DNA from: Halomonas denitrificans
Lineage (GTDB): Bacteria; Pseudomonadota; Gammaproteobacteria; Pseudomonadales; Halomonadaceae
Direction: 5' to 3'
Assembly (NCBI RefSeq): GCF_003056305.1
Contig: NZ_PYVX01000004.1
Span: 1-64,000, forward strand
Length of the DNA stretch: 64,000 nucleotides
This document shows, in pieces, positions 18,458-28,214 of this stretch (its first letter is position 1; the number at the start of each line of letters is the position of its first letter). The translations under genes were made by a program, and so were the position numbers. The notes under the pieces are model-generated. The model saw only the letters and a program-made list of their open reading frames with translations. It made no database searches and was not told the origin of the DNA.

Positions 18458-19321
18458 TCAAAAGACGTAGACGAAGGTGAACAGGCCGATCCACACCACG
18501 TCGACGAAGTGCCAGTACCAGGCCCCGGCCTCGAAGGCGAAGTGATCGTCAGCGGTGAAGTGCCCTCGATAGACGCGCCACAGCATCACCGCCAGGATGA
18601 TGGTGCCGATGATCACGTGCAGCCCGTGAAACCCCGTGAGAAGGAAGAAGGTCGCGCCGTAGATCCCGGCCTGCAGGGTGATCCCGTAGTGGGCATAGGC
18701 CTCGTAGTACTCGACCCCCTGCACGGTGATGAAGGTGAGGCCTAGCAGCACCGTGACGGTCAGCCAGAAGCGGGCGCTGTCGCGGAAACCCTCCTTGATG
18801 CCCTCGTGGGCAATGGTCAGGGTGATGCTGGAGCTCACCAGGATCAGGGTGTTGACCAGCGGCAGGTGCCAGGGGCTGAAGGTCTCGCTGGGGCCCTCGA
18901 TGCTGGCGTCCGGCGGATTGAGCAGCGGCCAGGTGGCGGTGAAATCGGGCCACAGCAGGGACGCCACCCCCTTGGCGCCCTCCCCGCCGAGCCACGGCAA
19001 CGCGAAGGTACGCACGTAGAAGAGCGCCCCGAAGAAGGCGGCGAAGAACATCACCTCCGAGAAGATGAACCAGCCCATGCCCCAGCGAAAGGAACGGTCC
19101 ATCTGGGCGTCATAGAGCCCGCCGCGAGACTCGCGGATGACGTCGCGAAACCACAGCGTCATCACCGCAAGGATGGCCAGCAGGCCGATCACCATCACCG
19201 GCATCCCCGCCAGACCATGCACCAGCAGGGTGCCTGTGCCGACCATCATCGCCCCCAGCGACAGCGACCCCAGGATCGGCCACTTGCTGGACTCGGGTAC
19301 GTAGTAGCTGCCACCACTCAT
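18458..19321 (-). CDS. ctaE: Cytochrome c oxidase subunit III
   Basis: A 287-aa inner-membrane protein with seven predicted helices. YYVPESSKWPILGSLSLGAM, FSEVMFFAAFFGALFY, the TFSPWHLPLVNTLILVSSS block and the C-terminal FTADDHFAFEAGAWYWHFVD are diagnostic of subunit III. Its start overlaps the ctaG stop by 4 nt (ATGA). Confidence 0.97.
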   Translation of the reverse strand: MSGGSYYVPESSKWPILGSLSLGAMMVGTGTLLVHGLAGMPVMVIGLLAILAVMTLWFRDVIRESRGGLYDAQMDRSFRWGMGWFIFSEVMFFAAFFGALFYVRTFALPWLGGEGAKGVASLLWPDFTATWPLLNPPDASIEGPSETFSPWHLPLVNTLILVSSSITLTIAHEGIKEGFRDSARFWLTVTVLLGLTFITVQGVEYYEAYAHYGITLQAGIYGATFFLLTGFHGLHVIIGTIILAVMLWRVYRGHFTADDHFAFEAGAWYWHFVDVVWIGLFTFVYVF

Positions 19322-19914
19322 GCGCTGTCTCCTTCTGTGATCGACCCGCGGCGCGCGACCTCGGCCGTCGTCGACGAAACGGGATAGAGGGTGTAGACCA
19401 GGGTCACCGTCTTGATGTCGGGCGGCAGGTCGCGGGTCAGCTGGAAGACCAGGGGCGCCTCCAACCTCTCGCCGGCCGCCAGCTGCTGCTCCTGGAAGCA
19501 GAAGCAGGTCAGCTTGCGAAGGTGCAGCGAGGCCGCCGACGGCGAGACGCTGGGCACCGCGCGGGCGCGGGTCGTCGCATCGCCGTTGTTGCGGAAGGTG
19601 AAGAACACCTCCTCGCGCTGTCCGGGGTGCAGGCGAATCTGGCGGGTGTCCACCTCGAGGTGCCAGGGCAGGCCCTGGCTGCCTCGGGTGATGAACTGCA
19701 CCGTGACCGTGCGTGAGGCGTCGACCTCCTGCTCGACCAGCGGCTGGGCTTTCGCGCTCGTCTTGCCGTTGAGGCCGGTCAGGTCGCAGAAGACGTCGTA
19801 GAGCGGCACCAGAGCGAAGGCGAAGACGAACATGCCGGCGAGCACCACCAGGGTGCGGGTCACGGTGCGCCTAACCCCTTCCCGGCCTGCGGACTGTTCG
19901 TCACGGCTGCTCAT
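19318..19914 (-). CDS. ctaG: Cytochrome c oxidase assembly protein CtaG (Cox11)
   Basis: A 198-aa copper chaperone for the CuB centre of subunit I. It has one N-terminal transmembrane helix (LVVLAGMFVFAFALVPLYDVF) and a periplasmic immunoglobulin-like domain with the copper motif LTCFCFQEQ (CxC). The ATG at 19914 has an AGGAGG site; an open frame extends further upstream into ctaD. It lies between ctaD and ctaE. Confidence 0.95.
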   Translation of the reverse strand: MSSRDEQSAGREGVRRTVTRTLVVLAGMFVFAFALVPLYDVFCDLTGLNGKTSAKAQPLVEQEVDASRTVTVQFITRGSQGLPWHLEVDTRQIRLHPGQREEVFFTFRNNGDATTRARAVPSVSPSAASLHLRKLTCFCFQEQQLAAGERLEAPLVFQLTRDLPPDIKTVTLVYTLYPVSSTTAEVARRGSITEGDSA

Positions 19915-19943
19915 GGCTGCCTCCTGGGCCCGGATGGGCTCGC

Positions 19944-21575
19944 TCAGTGCTCGCGAGGATGAAACGTCGGGGGCGTCTCGAAGGTGTGCAGCGGCGCCGG
20001 GCTCGGCACGCTCCACTCCAGGTCCTCGGCGCCCTCCCAGGCCTTGGCCGGCGCCTTCTCGCCGCCGCGCACGCACTTGATGATCACCAGCACGAAGAGC
20101 AGCTGGGAGGCGCCGAACAGGAAGCCGCCGAGGCTAGAGGCGAGATTGAAGTCGGCGAACTGCAGGGCGTAGTCGGGGATCCGGCGCGGCATGCCGGCGA
20201 GCCCCGAGAAGTGCATCGGGAAGAAGGTCAGGTTCACGCCGATCACCGACAGCCAGAAGTGCCACTGGGAAAGACGCAGCGGCGGGTAGTGGCCGGTCCA
20301 CTTGGGCAGCCAGTAGTAGGCGCCGGCGAGGATGGCGAAGAGCGCCCCGGGCACCAGTACATAGTGGAAGTGCGCCACCACGAAGTAGGTGTCGTGGTAC
20401 TGGAAGTCGGCGGGCGCGATGGCGAGCATCAGCCCCGAGAAGCCGCCGACGGTGAACTGCACCACGAAGGCCAGGGCGAAGAGCATGGGCGGCTCGAAGC
20501 TGATCGAGCCGCGGAACATCGTCGCCACCCAGTTGAACACCTTCACGCCGGTCGGCACGGCGATCAGCATGGTGGTGTACATGAAGAACAGCTCGGCCAC
20601 CAGCGGCAGGCCGACGATGAACATGTGGTGCGCCCAGACCATGAAGGAGAGGATCGCGATGGCCGCCGTGGCGTAGACCATGGAGGCGTAGCCGAACAGG
20701 CGCTTGCGGGAGAAGGTCGGGATGATCGCCGAGACGATGCCGAAGGCCGGCAGGATCATGATGTAGACCTCGGGGTGCCCGAAGAACCAGAACAGGTGCT
20801 GGAAGAGCACCGGGTCACCGCCCCCGGCGGCATTGAAGAAGCTGGTGCCGAAGTTGATGTCCATCAGCATCATGGTGATCACCCCGGCGAGCACCGGCAT
20901 CACGGCGATCAGCAGGAAGGCGGTGATCAGCCAGGTCCAGACGAACAGCGGCATGTCCATCAGGCGCATCCCCGGCGCGCGCAGGTTGAGGATGGTCGCG
21001 ATGATGTTGATGGCGCCGAGTATCGAGCTGATGCCGGCCAGATGAAGCGACAGGATGAAGAAGCTCGTTGAGGGCGGGGCGTAGGTCGTCGAGAGCGGCG
21101 CGTAGAAGGTCCAGCCGAAATTCGGGCCGCCGCCCGGCATCAGCAGGGTCGAGAGCAACAGCAGGAAGGCCACCGGCAGCAGCCAGAAGCTGAAGTTGTT
21201 GAGCCTGGGGAGGGCCATGTCGGGGGCGCCGATCTGCAGCGGCACCATCCAGTTGGCCAGGCCGACGAAGGCCGGCATGATGGCGCCGAACACCATGATC
21301 AGGCCGTGCATGGTGGTCATCTGGTTGAAGAACTCGGGCTGCACCAGCTGCAGGCCGGGCTGGAACAGCTCGGCACGCACCACCAGGGCGAAGATCCCGC
21401 CGATGAAGAACATGGTCAGGGAGAAGAGCAGGTAGAGGGTGCCGATCTCCTTGTGATTGGTGGTCAAGAGCCAGCGCATCATCCCGCGCGGCCGGGAATG
21501 CCCGGCCTCGGCCATGCCGCCGGCGGTGGTCGTGCTGTGCTGCAGAGTCGGCTTGGGTGGCAGCTGGGAAGCCAT
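19944..21575 (-). CDS. ctaD: Cytochrome c oxidase subunit I
   Basis: A 543-aa heme-copper oxidase catalytic subunit with 12 helices. Key residues are present: the low-spin heme ligand in TTMHGLIMVF, WFFGHPEVYI with the CuB His-Glu-Tyr element, WAHHMF with adjacent CuB histidines, and TYFVVAHFHYVLV with the heme a and a3 ligands. D- and K-channel elements (NWMVPLQIGAPDMA, HPEVY) point to an A-family proton pump. The start at 21575 follows an AGGAGA site. Confidence 0.98.
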   Translation of the reverse strand: MASQLPPKPTLQHSTTTAGGMAEAGHSRPRGMMRWLLTTNHKEIGTLYLLFSLTMFFIGGIFALVVRAELFQPGLQLVQPEFFNQMTTMHGLIMVFGAIMPAFVGLANWMVPLQIGAPDMALPRLNNFSFWLLPVAFLLLLSTLLMPGGGPNFGWTFYAPLSTTYAPPSTSFFILSLHLAGISSILGAINIIATILNLRAPGMRLMDMPLFVWTWLITAFLLIAVMPVLAGVITMMLMDINFGTSFFNAAGGGDPVLFQHLFWFFGHPEVYIMILPAFGIVSAIIPTFSRKRLFGYASMVYATAAIAILSFMVWAHHMFIVGLPLVAELFFMYTTMLIAVPTGVKVFNWVATMFRGSISFEPPMLFALAFVVQFTVGGFSGLMLAIAPADFQYHDTYFVVAHFHYVLVPGALFAILAGAYYWLPKWTGHYPPLRLSQWHFWLSVIGVNLTFFPMHFSGLAGMPRRIPDYALQFADFNLASSLGGFLFGASQLLFVLVIIKCVRGGEKAPAKAWEGAEDLEWSVPSPAPLHTFETPPTFHPREH

Positions 21576-21621
21576 CGGACATCTCCTGTGGGCCATCACG
21601 AAAGAGGAGCGGAAGCGCCGG

Positions 21622-22749
21622 TCATTCGTCCTGGGCGGCGAGGCGCTCGGCGATCTCCGACGGTTGCACGGTGTCACCGGCCTCGTTGCCCCAGGCGTTG
21701 CGCTCGTAGGTGATCACCGCGGCGATCTCCACCGGGCTGAGCGTGTTGCGGAACGCCGGCATGGCAGATCCCGCCACGCCATCGATCACGGTGCTGATGT
21801 GGCGATCCGGCTCGTCCAGCAGCGTCTGGTTGCCCGCCAGCGCCGGGAAGGCCGGCGGGCTGCCGCTGCCGTCAGGCTGGTGGCAGGCGGCACAGACCGC
21901 GCCGTAGGTCTGCTCGCCGCGGGCCATCAGCTCATCGAGGCCCCACTCGCGATCGGCACTCATCGCCTCCTGCTGCGCCGCCTCCTTGCGCTGGGCCATC
22001 CACTCGTCGAAGCGTTCCGGCTCCACGGCCTCGACCACCACCGGCATGAAGCCATGGTTGCGACCGCAGAGTTCGGCGCACTGGCCGCGATAGATGCCGG
22101 GCTCGTCGATGCGCACCCAGTTCTCGTTGACGAACCCGGGCACGGCATCCTGCTTGACGGCGAGCTCGGGCACCCACCAGGAGTGAATGACGTCGTCCGA
22201 GGTCAGCAGCAGGCGCACCTTCTGCCCCACCGGCAGCACCAGGGGCTCATCCACCTCGAGCAGGTAGTTCTCGCCCTTCTCGCTGGTGCCGCTGATCTGC
22301 TCCCGCGAGGTGCTCAGGTTGGAGGTGAAGGCGACATCCTCGCCCAGGTAGTCGTAGCGCCAGCGCCACTGCTGCCCGGTGACCATCACGTCGAGATCGG
22401 CTTCCGAGGGGTCATACATGGTCTTGAGGGTAGCGGTGGCGGGGACCGCCATGGCCACCAGGATCAGCAGCGGTATCGCCGTCCAGATGACCTCCACGCT
22501 GGTGTGTTCGTGGAAGGTGGCGGCCTTGGCGCCGCGGGAGTGGCGGTAGCGGAACAGGGAGTAGAACATCGCCCCGAAGACGATCACCCCGATGACCACG
22601 CAGATCCAGAAGATGATCATGTGCAGGGAGTAGATATCGCGGCTCACCGCCGTGACGCCCTCGGGCATGTTCCAGCCGTTGGCGAGCACCATCGGCGTCA
22701 GGGCTGCCAAGGTCACCCCTACCGCCATCCACATGAGCAGCCTGCGCAT
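21622..22749 (-). CDS. ctaC: Cytochrome c oxidase subunit II with C-terminal cytochrome c domain
   Basis: A 375-aa subunit II. After a signal peptide and two helices comes the cupredoxin CuA domain with WRWRYDYLG, HSWWVPEL and the copper-binding CAELCGRNHGFM. A heme c domain is fused at the C-terminus (CAACH near residue 290, axial Met probably in AGSAMPAF), as in caa3-type enzymes and pseudomonad CoxB. It is the first gene of the oxidase operon, with a good AAGGAG site. Confidence 0.97.
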   Translation of the reverse strand: MRRLLMWMAVGVTLAALTPMVLANGWNMPEGVTAVSRDIYSLHMIIFWICVVIGVIVFGAMFYSLFRYRHSRGAKAATFHEHTSVEVIWTAIPLLILVAMAVPATATLKTMYDPSEADLDVMVTGQQWRWRYDYLGEDVAFTSNLSTSREQISGTSEKGENYLLEVDEPLVLPVGQKVRLLLTSDDVIHSWWVPELAVKQDAVPGFVNENWVRIDEPGIYRGQCAELCGRNHGFMPVVVEAVEPERFDEWMAQRKEAAQQEAMSADREWGLDELMARGEQTYGAVCAACHQPDGSGSPPAFPALAGNQTLLDEPDRHISTVIDGVAGSAMPAFRNTLSPVEIAAVITYERNAWGNEAGDTVQPSEIAERLAAQDE

Positions 22750-22793
22750 CGACGCCTCCTTGGGTCATTGTTGTATTAGTCAGCGCTTGAAGG

Positions 22794-22799
22794 AGTATA
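22794..22799 (-). promoter_or_regulatory. Candidate -10 element for the cox operon
   Basis: On the minus strand TATACT lies about 45 nt upstream of the ctaC start with only a poor -35 (GTGAAG, 16-bp spacing). Placement is reasonable; strength is uncertain. Confidence 0.35.
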
Positions 22800-22865
22800 G
22801 AAGAGCGCCGCCGTTCTTCACGCGACGCGCCTTTGCACGATAAACGCGGGCGTCAACGCTCGCGC

Positions 22866-23039
22866 TCAGCGCGCGGCCATCACCGCGACGAAGGCCACCA
22901 GCAACACGAAAATCACGCCCACAATCAGCCCCGCCGCGATGAAGGTGCCGGGGCGCTCGGAGCGAAAATCCTCGCGGCGGCGCTCGTCCTTCTGCACGCC
23001 CAGAAAGGCGGCCAGCACCGACTTGATCGCCTGCCACAT
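22866..23039 (-). CDS. DUF2970 family small membrane protein
   Basis: A 57-aa protein: an amphipathic N-terminus (MWQAIKSVLAAFLGVQKDERRREDF) and one C-terminal transmembrane helix (FIAAGLIVGVIFVLLVAFVAV). This is the DUF2970 pattern, often seen beside cytochrome oxidase genes. The ATG at 23039 has a GAGGAGG site; a longer open frame upstream is not supported. It lies just upstream of ctaC on the same strand. Confidence 0.8.
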   Translation of the reverse strand: MWQAIKSVLAAFLGVQKDERRREDFRSERPGTFIAAGLIVGVIFVLLVAFVAVMAAR

Positions 23040-23246
23040 CACCACCCTCCTCTCGCGTTGCTCTCGTCCTCCCCTGACCGTAGCCCAGTTGCGGACGGAC
23101 TCCCGTTGAAGGCATTTCACGCAGGCGTCGAAAAAGGCTGCAGGGGACCTTCGCTGCAGCGCACCATCGCCGGATCGTCTTCTATACTTCAGGTGGCCCG
23201 CCGACACGACGCGGCCGATCAACCGCCCGTCTTCAGGAGACCGACC

Positions 23247-23594
23247 ATGACTCAGCAAAAAGACAACCCGGCCCTATCTGCCGCCGAACCGATGATGGAG
23301 TGGTGGCAGAAACAGTGGAGCCAGGGCGTGACACCCATGGCGCGCATGCAGCTGGCCTGGATGCAGAGCATGGCCGAAGCGATGCAGTTCGAGGCGCAGT
23401 TTCTCAAGACGCTCGCCGACAGCGGCCAGAAGATCGCCCAGTCCCTCGACGGCGATCCCCCCCAGACCCCGGCCGAGATGCAAGAGCGCTACCAGACCCT
23501 GATCTCGGAGCTCACCGATGCACAGATGGACCGCATGAAGAAGGCCGCCGAGCTGTCACACGAGTTCCGGCGCCGGGTCTGGGAGGAGCTTTGA
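23247..23594 (+). CDS. Small helical protein, possibly phasin-like
   Basis: A 115-aa Met- and Gln-rich, predicted all-helical protein with no signal peptide or membrane helix (for example MARMQLAWMQSMAEAMQFEAQ). Size and amphipathic helices resemble polyhydroxyalkanoate granule-associated phasins, but no diagnostic motif is seen, so this is a suggestion only. It has an AGGAGA site and converges on lrgB. Confidence 0.6.
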   Translation: MTQQKDNPALSAAEPMMEWWQKQWSQGVTPMARMQLAWMQSMAEAMQFEAQFLKTLADSGQKIAQSLDGDPPQTPAEMQERYQTLISELTDAQMDRMKKAAELSHEFRRRVWEEL

Positions 23595-23606
23595 CGGCGG
23601 CGAGGC

Positions 23607-24338
23607 TCAGCCCACCCCCAGAAGGCCGGTGATCAGCGGCAGCAGGAAGGCCGTCACCAGGCCCGAGAGCCCCATGGCGAGGCCCGAGAAGGCGCCGGCG
23701 ACGGCGCCCATGCGCGCGAAGGCATGGGCGGTACCGAAGCCGTGGGCCGAGAGCCCCATGGTGAAGCCCTGGACGGCCGGATCGGTGATGCGCAAGAGCC
23801 GCAGGATCGTGGGTCCCAGGGCACAGCCGATGGAGCCGGTCAGCAGGACCAGCCCGGCCGCCAGCGAGGGAATGCCGCCGATCTGCTCGGCGATGCCCAT
23901 GGCGATGGGCGAGGTCACCGAGCGGGGGGCCAGCGACAGCAGCGTCTTGGGATCGGCGCCGAGCAGCATGGCGAGCCCGATGGTGGTCGACACCGCCGTG
24001 AGCACCCCTGCCCCACAGGCCAGCAAAAGCGGCCACAGCAGGCGGTAGACGCGCTGGCGATGGTCATACAGGGGGATCGCCAGGGCCACCGTGGCCGGCC
24101 CCAGCAGGAAATGGATGAACTGAGCCCCCTCGAAGTAGGTGGCATAGTCCATGTCCACCAGCAGCAGCAGCATGATCAGCATCGCGATGGAGAGCGTGAC
24201 CGGATGCAGCAGCGGCGTGCCGCCCACGGCGCGGTTGATCCTCACGGCCAGGGCGAAGACCAGCAGGGTTGCCAGCAGCGAGAGCAGCGGATTGCCGGAG
24301 AGATAGACCCACAGCTGATCGAAGGAGGCGACGTTCAT
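23607..24338 (-). CDS. lrgB: LrgB family membrane protein
   Basis: A 243-aa polytopic membrane protein with LLHPVTLSIAMLIM, the LLGPATVALAIPLY signature, APRSVTSPIAMGIAEQIGG and GLSAHGFGTAHAF, all typical of LrgB/CidB. LrgAB proteins have been linked to murein hydrolase control and to pyruvate or glycolate transport. The start ATG (24338) overlaps the lrgA stop by 4 nt. Confidence 0.9.
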   Translation of the reverse strand: MNVASFDQLWVYLSGNPLLSLLATLLVFALAVRINRAVGGTPLLHPVTLSIAMLIMLLLLVDMDYATYFEGAQFIHFLLGPATVALAIPLYDHRQRVYRLLWPLLLACGAGVLTAVSTTIGLAMLLGADPKTLLSLAPRSVTSPIAMGIAEQIGGIPSLAAGLVLLTGSIGCALGPTILRLLRITDPAVQGFTMGLSAHGFGTAHAFARMGAVAGAFSGLAMGLSGLVTAFLLPLITGLLGVG

Positions 24339-24712
24339 GCGTTCTCCTCCACCCGGCCGCCCTTGCCGCCGCTGCGACGCTGCAGGCGTTCGAGCACCCA
24401 GGCCGTCACGGTGAGGGTCACCGCCGTGGACACCAGCAGGGTCACCGCGATCGGCCACAGATCCGCGCCGATCAGCTCGAAGTGCACCATCAGCCCGACC
24501 CCGGCGGGCACGAACAGCAGCGTCAGGTAGCGCAGCAGCCCCTCCCCCGCCAGACGCAGGCAGGAAGGCACCTTGCCGCGGACCAGCAACGCCACCAGCA
24601 GGATCACCATGCCGATCACCGGCCCCGGTATCGGCAACAGCAGCCCCTTTGCCAACAGTTCCCCCGCGAACTGGCACGCCAGCAGCATGCTCATCCCCAT
24701 GATCAACGGCAT
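24335..24712 (-). CDS. lrgA: CidA/LrgA family protein
   Basis: A 125-aa four-helix membrane protein of the holin-like CidA/LrgA family: FAGELLAKGLLLPIPGPVIGMVILL is the diagnostic segment, followed by FVPAGVGLMVHFELIG. It is coupled to lrgB by a 4-nt overlap and the two likely act as one complex. Confidence 0.9.
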   Translation of the reverse strand: MPLIMGMSMLLACQFAGELLAKGLLLPIPGPVIGMVILLVALLVRGKVPSCLRLAGEGLLRYLTLLFVPAGVGLMVHFELIGADLWPIAVTLLVSTAVTLTVTAWVLERLQRRSGGKGGRVEENA

Positions 24713-24921
24713 CGTATCGTCCTTTTTGCGGCTCCCGGGGAGCCTATCGTCGTTGCCAATAGTGTGACAGAAGCTGCGTGCTCCGGGGACCTCAGGCCCC
24801 TGCTAGCCAAGCGATTGAAAAGAAAGCGCAAAAAGGACTTTTCATTTGCCGCGAGGCGCGCTAGTATACGCCTCGTTCTCGGGGGACACGCCGCATGGCG
24901 AAAAACCCGAAAGCGAAGAGT

Positions 24922-24998
24922 CGGAGCGTGGCGCAGCTTGGTAGCGCGTTGCAATGGGGTTGCAAAGGTCGCAGGTTCGAATCCTGTCGCTCCGACCA
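24922..24998 (+). tRNA. tRNA-Pro (anticodon GGG)
   Basis: A 77-nt cloverleaf with encoded CCA. Acceptor stem CGGAGCG / CGCTCCG, D-arm GCGC...GCGC, anticodon stem TTGCA / TGCAA closing the 7-nt loop ATGGGGT (anticodon GGG, reads CCC and CCU), T-arm GCAGG-TTCGAAT-CCTGT with one G-U pair. Discriminator A. A strong terminator follows 9 nt later, so the gene is transcribed alone. Confidence 0.97.
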
Positions 24999-25006
24999 CT
25001 GAATTG

Positions 25007-25049
25007 AAAAAAAGCGGTCACCATGCCTTCGGGCGGTGACCGCTTTTTT
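25007..25049 (+). terminator. Terminator of tRNA-Pro
   Basis: A 9-bp stem GCGGTCACC / GGTGACCGC, flanked by seven A and six T residues that extend the pairing. Confidence 0.92.
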
Positions 25050-25210
25050 GTGCCTGCCACTTTATATGTACGCCCCTTCTCACTGGGCATCTGCCGATGC
25101 CTCCCGCTCGAATGTGCCTCGCCGACCCTCGAAAGCTTCAAGTCTCGCCCCTTCTGGCCGATAGTCGTTCCCAGAGACGTCATTCGACGCCTCACTGACA
25201 TTAAGCCCGA

Positions 25211-26464
25211 ATGCTGACGACGACACGAAGCACTCCGCTGCACCGAGCCCTGACCACTCACACGCCCTGCATCGCCTTCTCCCCCGAGGGCATCATCCTG
25301 GAGGCGAGCCCTTCCTTCCTCGACACGGTCGGCTATCGCCTCGACCAGATAAAGGGCAAGCACCACCGCCTCTTCTGCCCCACGGCAGTGCAGGATGACC
25401 CGGCCTATCGCACATTCTGGGCGGCACTCGCGAGGGGCCAGCACCAGACGGGCACCTTCGAGCGGCTCGACGCCCACGGGGTGCCGCTCTGGCTCGAGGC
25501 CACCTATGTGCCGGTCAAGGGGGCACGCGGCCGCGTCGCCTACATCATCAAGATCGCCAGCGACGTGAGCCGGCAACGCCAGGCGGCCGACGACCAGCAG
25601 GCACTGCTCGGCGCGCTGAATGCGTCCATGGCGGTGATCGAGTTCACGCCGCACGGCGAGATCCTGCGCGCCAACGACAACTTCCTCGCCACCATGGGCT
25701 ATCGCCTCGAGGAGATCCTGGGCCGGCACCACCGGATGTTCTGCAGCGAGGCCTTCTACGCCGAGCATCCCGACTTCTGGGCCGAACTCGCCGATAACGT
25801 CTTCAAGCAGGGGCGCTACGAGCGCTTCGCCGCGGAAGGCCGGCCGGTGTGGCTCGAGGCGACCTACAACCCGGTGACCGACGGCGAGGGCCGGGTCACG
25901 CGCATCGTCAAGTTCGCCACTGACATCACCCCCGCCATCCAGGCGGAGGCGGCGGCCCGCCAGACCGTGGAGTCCGCCCGGGCAAGCGCCCGGCAGACCG
26001 AAACCATCGCCGCCGACGGCCTGACCCAGCTCGAGGAGGCCGTCGACTCGACGCGCCAGGCCGACGAGGAGATCCGTGCCACCCAGGAGATCATCTCGGC
26101 GCTCCAGGAGCAGGTGCGGACCATCAACGGCATCACCGACGCGATCTCGCGCATCGCCCAGCAGACCAACCTGCTGGCGCTCAATGCGGCCGTAGAGGCC
26201 GCCCGAGCCGGCGAGCACGGCCGCGGCTTCGCCGTGGTGGCCAAGGAGGTAAGGGAGCTCTCCCAAGGGTCGACCCGCGCCGCCGACGAGATCACCCGCG
26301 TGCTCAACGACAACAACGCGCGCATCGGGCTGGCCAATCGTAAGATCCTCGACGTGGTCGAGCACAGCCGGGTCAACCAGCAGCGGGTCCGCGCCACCCA
26401 GGACGTGATCCGGGAGATACGCGCCGGCGCGCAGAGCGTCTCCGAGGCCATCCGGGAGCTCTGA
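25211..26464 (+). CDS. Soluble PAS-PAS methyl-accepting chemotaxis protein (BdlA-like)
   Basis: A 417-aa protein without transmembrane segments. Two tandem PAS domains (about 15-130 and 140-250) share the same repeats ([20 protein letters not shown] and [21 protein letters not shown]). The C-terminal half (about 260-417) is a chemoreceptor signalling coiled coil with the hairpin tip [22 protein letters not shown]. Length and layout match Pseudomonas BdlA, the biofilm-dispersal regulator. It converges on a c-di-GMP regulator gene 13 bp away, which supports a dispersal or redox/energy-sensing role. Confidence 0.88.
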   Translation: MLTTTRSTPLHRALTTHTPCIAFSPEGIILEASPSFLDTVGYRLDQIKGKHHRLFCPTAVQDDPAYRTFWAALARGQHQTGTFERLDAHGVPLWLEATYVPVKGARGRVAYIIKIASDVSRQRQAADDQQALLGALNASMAVIEFTPHGEILRANDNFLATMGYRLEEILGRHHRMFCSEAFYAEHPDFWAELADNVFKQGRYERFAAEGRPVWLEATYNPVTDGEGRVTRIVKFATDITPAIQAEAAARQTVESARASARQTETIAADGLTQLEEAVDSTRQADEEIRATQEIISALQEQVRTINGITDAISRIAQQTNLLALNAAVEAARAGEHGRGFAVVAKEVRELSQGSTRAADEITRVLNDNNARIGLANRKILDVVEHSRVNQQRVRATQDVIREIRAGAQSVSEAIREL

Positions 26465-26477
26465 CGGCTCCCGGTCC

Positions 26478-28214
26478 TCAGCGGCAGGCGTCGAGCACGG
26501 TCAGGAAGGCCTCGGCGGGCTGGGGGCATGCGAACCAGAAACCCTGGCCCATTTCGCAGCCCATGGCCGCCAGGCTGGCCGCCTGCTCCGGTGCCTCGAT
26601 CCCCTCGGCGACCACCCGGCAGCCGAGCCCATGGGCCATGGCGACGATCGACTCGACCAGCCGATGGCTCTCGGCATCCTCCAGCAGGTGGGTCAGGAAA
26701 CTGCGATCGATCTTGATGGTATTCACCGGCATACGCCGCAGGTAGGCGAGGGACGAGTGGCCGGTGCCGAAATCGTCGATCGCGATGTTGACCCCCAGGT
26801 CCGCCAACTGCTGGAGCTGCCCCGTGGCCGCCTCCAGGTCGGTCATCACGGCGGACTCGGTCACCTCCACCTCCAGCGCCGCAGGGGGCAGGTCGTGTCG
26901 CGCCAGGGCCGCCGTCACTTGTGTGACGAAGCCCGGCTGGCAGAGCTGATGGGCGGAGACGTTCACGGCAAGGCTGAAGGAGCGCGCGACGTGCCCCTCG
27001 CGCCGCCAGCGGCTCAGGGTGGCGAGGGCGGACTCCAGCACCCAGGCGCCCAATGCCAGGATGTCGCCGCTCGCCTCGGCCATCGGGATGAACTCGGCCG
27101 GCGAGACCGTTCCGAGCACCGGGTCCGTCCAGCGCAGCAGCACCTCGGCACCACAGATGCTCCCGGTGGCGAGCGCTACCTTGGGCTGGTAGTGAAGCGA
27201 AGTGTCGCCGCGCTCGCAGGCCTGGGGCAGCGCCTGGCGCAGCTGCATGCGCCGCTGCTCATGGGCCTCCAGCGCCGGGGTGTAGGCCTGGATGGCCTCC
27301 CCCTGTCGCGCGTGGGGCACCGCCAGCGCCGCCATGTGCACCAGTCGCTCCGGCTCCAGCCCGCGTCCGCCGGCGACGCCGATCCGGCCATCGACCCACA
27401 GCCGCACGCCGCAGACCGCCAGGGGACGCTTGAGCACCCCGCGCACGCGAGCCGCCAGGTGCTCGAGCTCGGCGATCGAGGCCCGGGGCTGGATCAGCAA
27501 CAGCTCATGACTGCCCCAGACCCCGATCACGCCCTGCTCCGGCAGGGCGGCCACCAGGCGATGGGCCAGCTCGTTCAGGAAGGCCTCGGTCACCCGATGC
27601 CCCTGGTAGCGCATGATGGCGTCGATCCCCTCCAGCACGATGAAGAGCGCCCCCGCCTCGCTGCCCTCCCGCTGCCACTCCCCGAGGGACGCGGTGAGTC
27701 CGCGCCGGTTCGGCAGGCTGGTCACCGGGTCGGTGCAGGAAAGCCGCTCCAGCGCCTCCGTGCGCTCGGCCACCAGCCGCTCCAGGGTACTCGCCTGCTC
27801 GCGGCGCCACTGATAGCGGCTCTGGTCGCGCAGGGCATTGTGAATCCGCGCCAGCACCTCCTCGTGATCGAACGGCTTGGTCAGGAAGTCGCGTACCCCC
27901 ATGGCCAGGGCCCGCCGACGGGTCTCGTCGTCGACCTGGGCGGTCAACACGATGGTCGGCGGCGCCTCGACGCCAAAGGCTCCCTGCAGGGCCTCGAGCA
28001 CCCCGTAGCCATCCAGGTGGGGCATGCGGACATCCAGCAGCAGCAGGTCCGGCACCTGCGTGCGGCAGTGCGCCAGCACCTCCCGCGGGTCGGTGAGGCC
28101 GGCGACGTCCTGGTAGCCGTAATCCTCCAGCAGGTCCTGAAGCAGTTCGACGTTGACCGCATGGTCGTCCACGACCAGCAGCCGCTTGTGGTAGAGGGCG
28201 GGATCAGAAGGCAT
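26478..28214 (-). CDS. Response regulator with degenerate GGDEF and EAL domains
   Basis: A 578-aa cytosolic protein. REC domain at about 1-125 (VVDDH and phospho-acceptor D61 in LLLLDVRMP). GGDEF domain at about 165-320, degenerate: the signature position reads VWGSHELL, so no diguanylate cyclase activity is expected. EAL domain at about 330-570 with EVLLRW, NVSAHQL and DDFGTGHSSLAYL, so c-di-GMP phosphodiesterase activity is plausible. Its start overlaps the stop of the hybrid kinase gene by 11 nt, making that kinase the likely phosphodonor. Confidence 0.9.
   Translation of the reverse strand: MPSDPALYHKRLLVVDDHAVNVELLQDLLEDYGYQDVAGLTDPREVLAHCRTQVPDLLLLDVRMPHLDGYGVLEALQGAFGVEAPPTIVLTAQVDDETRRRALAMGVRDFLTKPFDHEEVLARIHNALRDQSRYQWRREQASTLERLVAERTEALERLSCTDPVTSLPNRRGLTASLGEWQREGSEAGALFIVLEGIDAIMRYQGHRVTEAFLNELAHRLVAALPEQGVIGVWGSHELLLIQPRASIAELEHLAARVRGVLKRPLAVCGVRLWVDGRIGVAGGRGLEPERLVHMAALAVPHARQGEAIQAYTPALEAHEQRRMQLRQALPQACERGDTSLHYQPKVALATGSICGAEVLLRWTDPVLGTVSPAEFIPMAEASGDILALGAWVLESALATLSRWRREGHVARSFSLAVNVSAHQLCQPGFVTQVTAALARHDLPPAALEVEVTESAVMTDLEAATGQLQQLADLGVNIAIDDFGTGHSSLAYLRRMPVNTIKIDRSFLTHLLEDAESHRLVESIVAMAHGLGCRVVAEGIEAPEQAASLAAMGCEMGQGFWFACPQPAEAFLTVLDACR

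Noticed and set aside
24846..24870. tRNA-Pro promoter
   Set aside because: TAGTAT/TATACG lies about 55 nt upstream but no -35 at acceptable spacing could be matched, so no promoter was annotated.
24703..24999. Open frame covering tRNA-Pro on the minus strand
   Set aside because: It is antisense to a complete, well-folded tRNA gene.
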